Shown here: piece by piece, positions 61,877-64,000 of the stretch
Layout of the letters: the number at the start of each line of letters is the position of its first letter
Position numbering within the stretch: position 1 is the stretch's first letter
Source of the DNA: Actinomycetes bacterium
Lineage (GTDB): Bacteria > Actinomycetota > Acidimicrobiia > Acidimicrobiales > Palsa-688
NCBI GenBank assembly: GCA_021787365.1
Contig: JAJYMB010000076.1
Location: 1-64,000 of the forward strand
Direction of reading: 5' to 3'
Length of the DNA stretch: 64,000 nucleotides
The notes under the pieces: generated by a model
The model's input: the letters and a program-made list of their open reading frames with translations, nothing else
Databases searched by the model: none
Told to the model about the DNA's origin: nothing
Position numbers and translations under genes: made by a program

Positions 61877-62563
61877 GTGCAGAGCCCGCTCGAGCCCCCG
61901 CCGTCGCGCTGGCACTTCCCGTGTTCCGAAGAGGCGCAGGCAGACGCGGCCGGCCCCGGCGAAGTAGTGGGCACAGGGGCCGACCTGGAGCCAGGTACAT
62001 TGCTGGCTGCTTACCGGTGCGGGCTGTTCCCCATGCCCGCCGGCAGGGGCGTCGCCTGGTGGGCCCCCGACCCGAGGGGAGTGATCCCCTTGGATGGCCT
62101 CGTGGTCAGCCGCTCGCTGCGGCGCTCCTGCCGGCGTTACGATGTCAGCTTCGACGCCTGTTTCGGCGATGTCGTTGCAGCCTGCGCCGACCCTGCCCGT
62201 CCCGGCGCCTGGATCGACAAGCGCGTCCAGCGTGCTTACACCCGGCTGCACGAGCTGGGTTGGGCGCACAGCGTCGAAGTGTGGACGCCTCAGGGTGAGC
62301 TAGCGGGCGGGCTGTACGGAGTGGCGATCGGGGGGCTCTTCGCCGGCGAGTCCATGTTCCACTGGCAGACCGACGCGTCCAAGGTCGCCCTTGTCGCCCT
62401 CGTATCTGCCCTGCGCAGCGGGGGCGGGGCACTGCTCGACGTGCAATGGGTCACGCCGCACCTGGCGAACCTCGGCGCAGTCGCCGTCAGCCGGGCGCGC
62501 TACCATCAGCTGCTCCGCCTAGCGGTCGAGCTCCCTCAGCTCGCGTTCCCGGGCCGAGCGTGA
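61877..62563 (+). CDS. aat: Leucyl/phenylalanyl-tRNA-protein transferase
   Basis: A 228-residue enzyme from a GTG 24 bases after the sigma factor. Motifs: GTLLAAYRCGLFPMPAGRG and WWAPDPRGVIPLDG at the start; HELGWAHSVEVWTPQGELAG; and GLYGVAIGGLFAGESMFHW with the active-site region. It adds Leu or Phe to N-degron substrates for ClpS/ClpAP. All family blocks are intact. Confidence 0.93.
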   Translation: MQSPLEPPPSRWHFPCSEEAQADAAGPGEVVGTGADLEPGTLLAAYRCGLFPMPAGRGVAWWAPDPRGVIPLDGLVVSRSLRRSCRRYDVSFDACFGDVVAACADPARPGAWIDKRVQRAYTRLHELGWAHSVEVWTPQGELAGGLYGVAIGGLFAGESMFHWQTDASKVALVALVSALRSGGGALLDVQWVTPHLANLGAVAVSRARYHQLLRLAVELPQLAFPGRA

Positions 62564-62606
62564 CCTGACGGCCGGGCGGTGGTCCTGGAAAGGGCCCGGC
62601 CCCCGC

Positions 62607-63497
62607 TCACCCCAGTGAAGCCGCCACCTCCTCTGCTCGGCGAGCGAGGCCTGGTGACTCCAAGCGCTCGCAGAGCCGGGGAAAGCTCGGGGCGGGGCCC
62701 TTCCAGCGGAGTGCCTCGAGCGCAGCCTCGCCCGCGGGCAGGATGTCCCTTTGGACTACACAGGTCGCCAGCCGCTTGAAGAGGAGGGCCTGGTCACGGC
62801 CGGCCAGCAGCGCCGCCCGCAGGCTGGCGACCCGGCTGGACGGCAACTGAACGGGCCAGAGAGCGCCGTCGAGGGGGATGGCCTCGAGAGAGCCGTACAG
62901 GGATAGGACGGCGGTCGCAGCCTTGGGCCCCCAGCCCGGCAGGCCCGGGTAGCGGTCCGAGCTATCGCCCACCAGCGCGAGCCAATCGGGCACCGCCTCC
63001 GGGCCGACCCCGAAGCGGGCGCGCACCGCGTCCTCGTCGGCCACGGTGCCCTTGCGCCTGTCGAGGCAGACGACCCGGCGCCCCCGTACGCACTGGCCGA
63101 GGTCCTTGTCGGGCGTACAGATGAGGACCTGGCCCACGCTGCCGAGCTCGGCGAGCACAGCTGCTGCCGAAGCCAGGGCATCGTCGGCCTCCAGATCGGT
63201 CATCGCCCACACGACCAGGCCCATTTCCCCGAGGGCTTGCTCTAGCAGCTCGAACTGCCCGAGCAGCTCCTCGGGCACCCCCTGGGAGCTCTTGTAGGCG
63301 GGCCAGGCCTCGTTGCGCCAGGACTCGATCACATGGTCGGTCGCCACGCCCAAGTGGGTCACCCCTTCCTCGAACATCCCGAGCAGGGAGCCGAGCACGG
63401 CCCGGGTGGCGCCTACCTCCTCACCGCCGGCGTTGCGGTGGCCCGGTGCACCGTAGAAGTGGCGGAACAGTTCGTAGGTGCCGTCGACCAGGTACAC
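62607..63497 (-). CDS. Stand-alone 5'-3' exonuclease (DNA polymerase I N-terminal domain type)
   Basis: A 296-residue FEN-like nuclease from a GTG. N-terminal VYLVDGTYELFRHFYGAPGH, then WRNEAWPAYKSSQGVPEELL, LEADDALASAAAVL, VLICTPDKDLGQCVRGRRV, and the helix-hairpin-helix LVGDSSDRYPGLPGWGPKAA. The acidic metal ligands (D, E-A-D-D, D-K-D, D-S-S-D) are conserved. It has no polymerase domain, so it should act on flaps or RNA primers separately from Pol I. Eleven bases after recR on the same strand. Confidence 0.88.
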   Translation of the reverse strand: MYLVDGTYELFRHFYGAPGHRNAGGEEVGATRAVLGSLLGMFEEGVTHLGVATDHVIESWRNEAWPAYKSSQGVPEELLGQFELLEQALGEMGLVVWAMTDLEADDALASAAAVLAELGSVGQVLICTPDKDLGQCVRGRRVVCLDRRKGTVADEDAVRARFGVGPEAVPDWLALVGDSSDRYPGLPGWGPKAATAVLSLYGSLEAIPLDGALWPVQLPSSRVASLRAALLAGRDQALLFKRLATCVVQRDILPAGEAALEALRWKGPAPSFPRLCERLESPGLARRAEEVAASLG

Positions 63498-63508
63498 CCG
63501 GACGTCGT

Positions 63509-64000
63509 TCAGCTGACTTCCCGCCTGTCCTCTAGGGCCATGGTGAGGGTCAGCTCGTCGGCGAACTCGAGCTCGCTGCCGACGGGCAGGCCCACGGCGA
63601 CCTTGGTGACCTTGAGCTTGACCGGCAAATGCTTGAACTCCCTCACCAGGTACATCGCCGTCGCCGAACCCTCCTGGTCTGGGTCAGTGCACAAGATGAC
63701 CTCGCTCACCCCTTCGGCTTCGATGCGGGCGAGCAGCTCCTTTATGCGCAGCTGCTCGGCGAAGATCCCATCTATAGGGCTGAGGGCACCCATGAGTACG
63801 TGGTACCGACCTTTGAACCAGCCCGATTTCTCGATCGCGACCACGTGCCTCGGCTCCTCGACGACGCACAGCACCGAGGGGTCGCGCCTCGGGTTGGAAC
63901 AAATGTCGCACTCCACACCCGTCCCGTCATCTGCGGAGGGGTCGGTCTCGGCAAAGTTGAAACAGCGCCGGCACCATGTGACACGGGTCTTGGCCGCGTT
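63509..64000 (-). CDS. recR: Recombination protein RecR (5' end outside window)
   Basis: The frame is open to the window edge (164 codons; RecR is about 200). The zinc finger is complete: CRRCFNFAE, then CDICSNPRRD. The Toprim domain follows: LCVVEEPRHVVAIEKSGWFK, YHVLMGALSPIDGI, EVILCTDPDQEGSATAMYL. The first 35-40 residues (helix-hairpin-helix) are missing only because of the edge. RecR works with RecF/RecO in gap repair. It is followed by the 5'-3' exonuclease gene, a plausible repair pair. Confidence 0.93.
   Translation of the reverse strand, partial: NAAKTRVTWCRRCFNFAETDPSADDGTGVECDICSNPRRDPSVLCVVEEPRHVVAIEKSGWFKGRYHVLMGALSPIDGIFAEQLRIKELLARIEAEGVSEVILCTDPDQEGSATAMYLVREFKHLPVKLKVTKVAVGLPVGSELEFADELTLTMALEDRREVS

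Overview
The window is about 64 kb of GC-rich DNA with dense, often overlapping genes. The signatures are actinobacterial: a MerR-type HspR at the end of dnaK-grpE-dnaJ with a HAIR-like operator, an acyl-CoA carboxylase beta subunit coupled to an epsilon-like subunit, an LLM-class F420-type oxidoreductase, a SigE-family sigma factor, and many GTG/TTG starts with ATGA/GTGA/TGATG couplings. RecBCD, a sulfocyanin-like blue copper protein and a copper efflux operon together suggest an environmental, possibly acid- or metal-tolerant lineage such as Acidimicrobiia. That placement is inference; no rRNA or tRNA gene was found.

Layout. 1-7 kb is a decayed accessory segment. After a sigma factor cut by the window edge come fragments of a DMT transporter, a DDE transposase, an HhH-GPD repair protein, a chimeric FAD-enzyme/hydrolase ORF and a class C beta-lactamase-like hydrolase. 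Between them sit an intact nuclease-fold/winged-helix gene with a palindrome array in front, followed by a truncated nucleotidyltransferase (AbiE-like pair), and an intact DIP1984-family gene. 7-16 kb is metabolic: a secreted phosphoesterase, a polyol/sugar-type ABC importer with an MDR dehydrogenase and a LacI regulator, and an F420-type oxidoreductase. 15.9-20 kb is a copper module: copZ-copA-csoR opposite a Met/Gly-rich cupredoxin, with three copies of TACCC-N5-GGGTA in the region between them. 20-34 kb is recC-recB-recD running into a glnD-amt-glnK nitrogen-signalling set. 34-43 kb holds a DUF3048 lipoprotein, gpmA and the heat-shock cluster dnaK-grpE-dnaJ-hspR-clpB. 43-45 kb is a Fur-family regulator (probably Nur) opposite a NiCoT nickel permease. 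45-59 kb carries nine purine genes (purA, D, E, S, C, Q, L, F, M) on both strands, interleaved with a LarA-type nickel-pincer enzyme, an MFS transporter and a PHP phosphoesterase. 59-64 kb has an acyl-CoA carboxylase pair, an ECF sigma factor, aat, a stand-alone 5'-3' exonuclease and recR (cut by the window end).

How it fits together. Most of the window is ordinary core genome. The parts that reward attention are the palindrome-fronted AbiE-like pair in the decayed segment, the CsoR-box set linking copper efflux to a blue copper protein, the nickel theme (Nur-like box inside the NiCoT promoter, LarA with all its nickel-pincer ligands about 6 kb away), and several short tandem repeats that touch coding ends. 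I did not find a clearly new multi-gene system; the nuclease-fold/nucleotidyltransferase pair is the nearest candidate, and its second gene is broken here.
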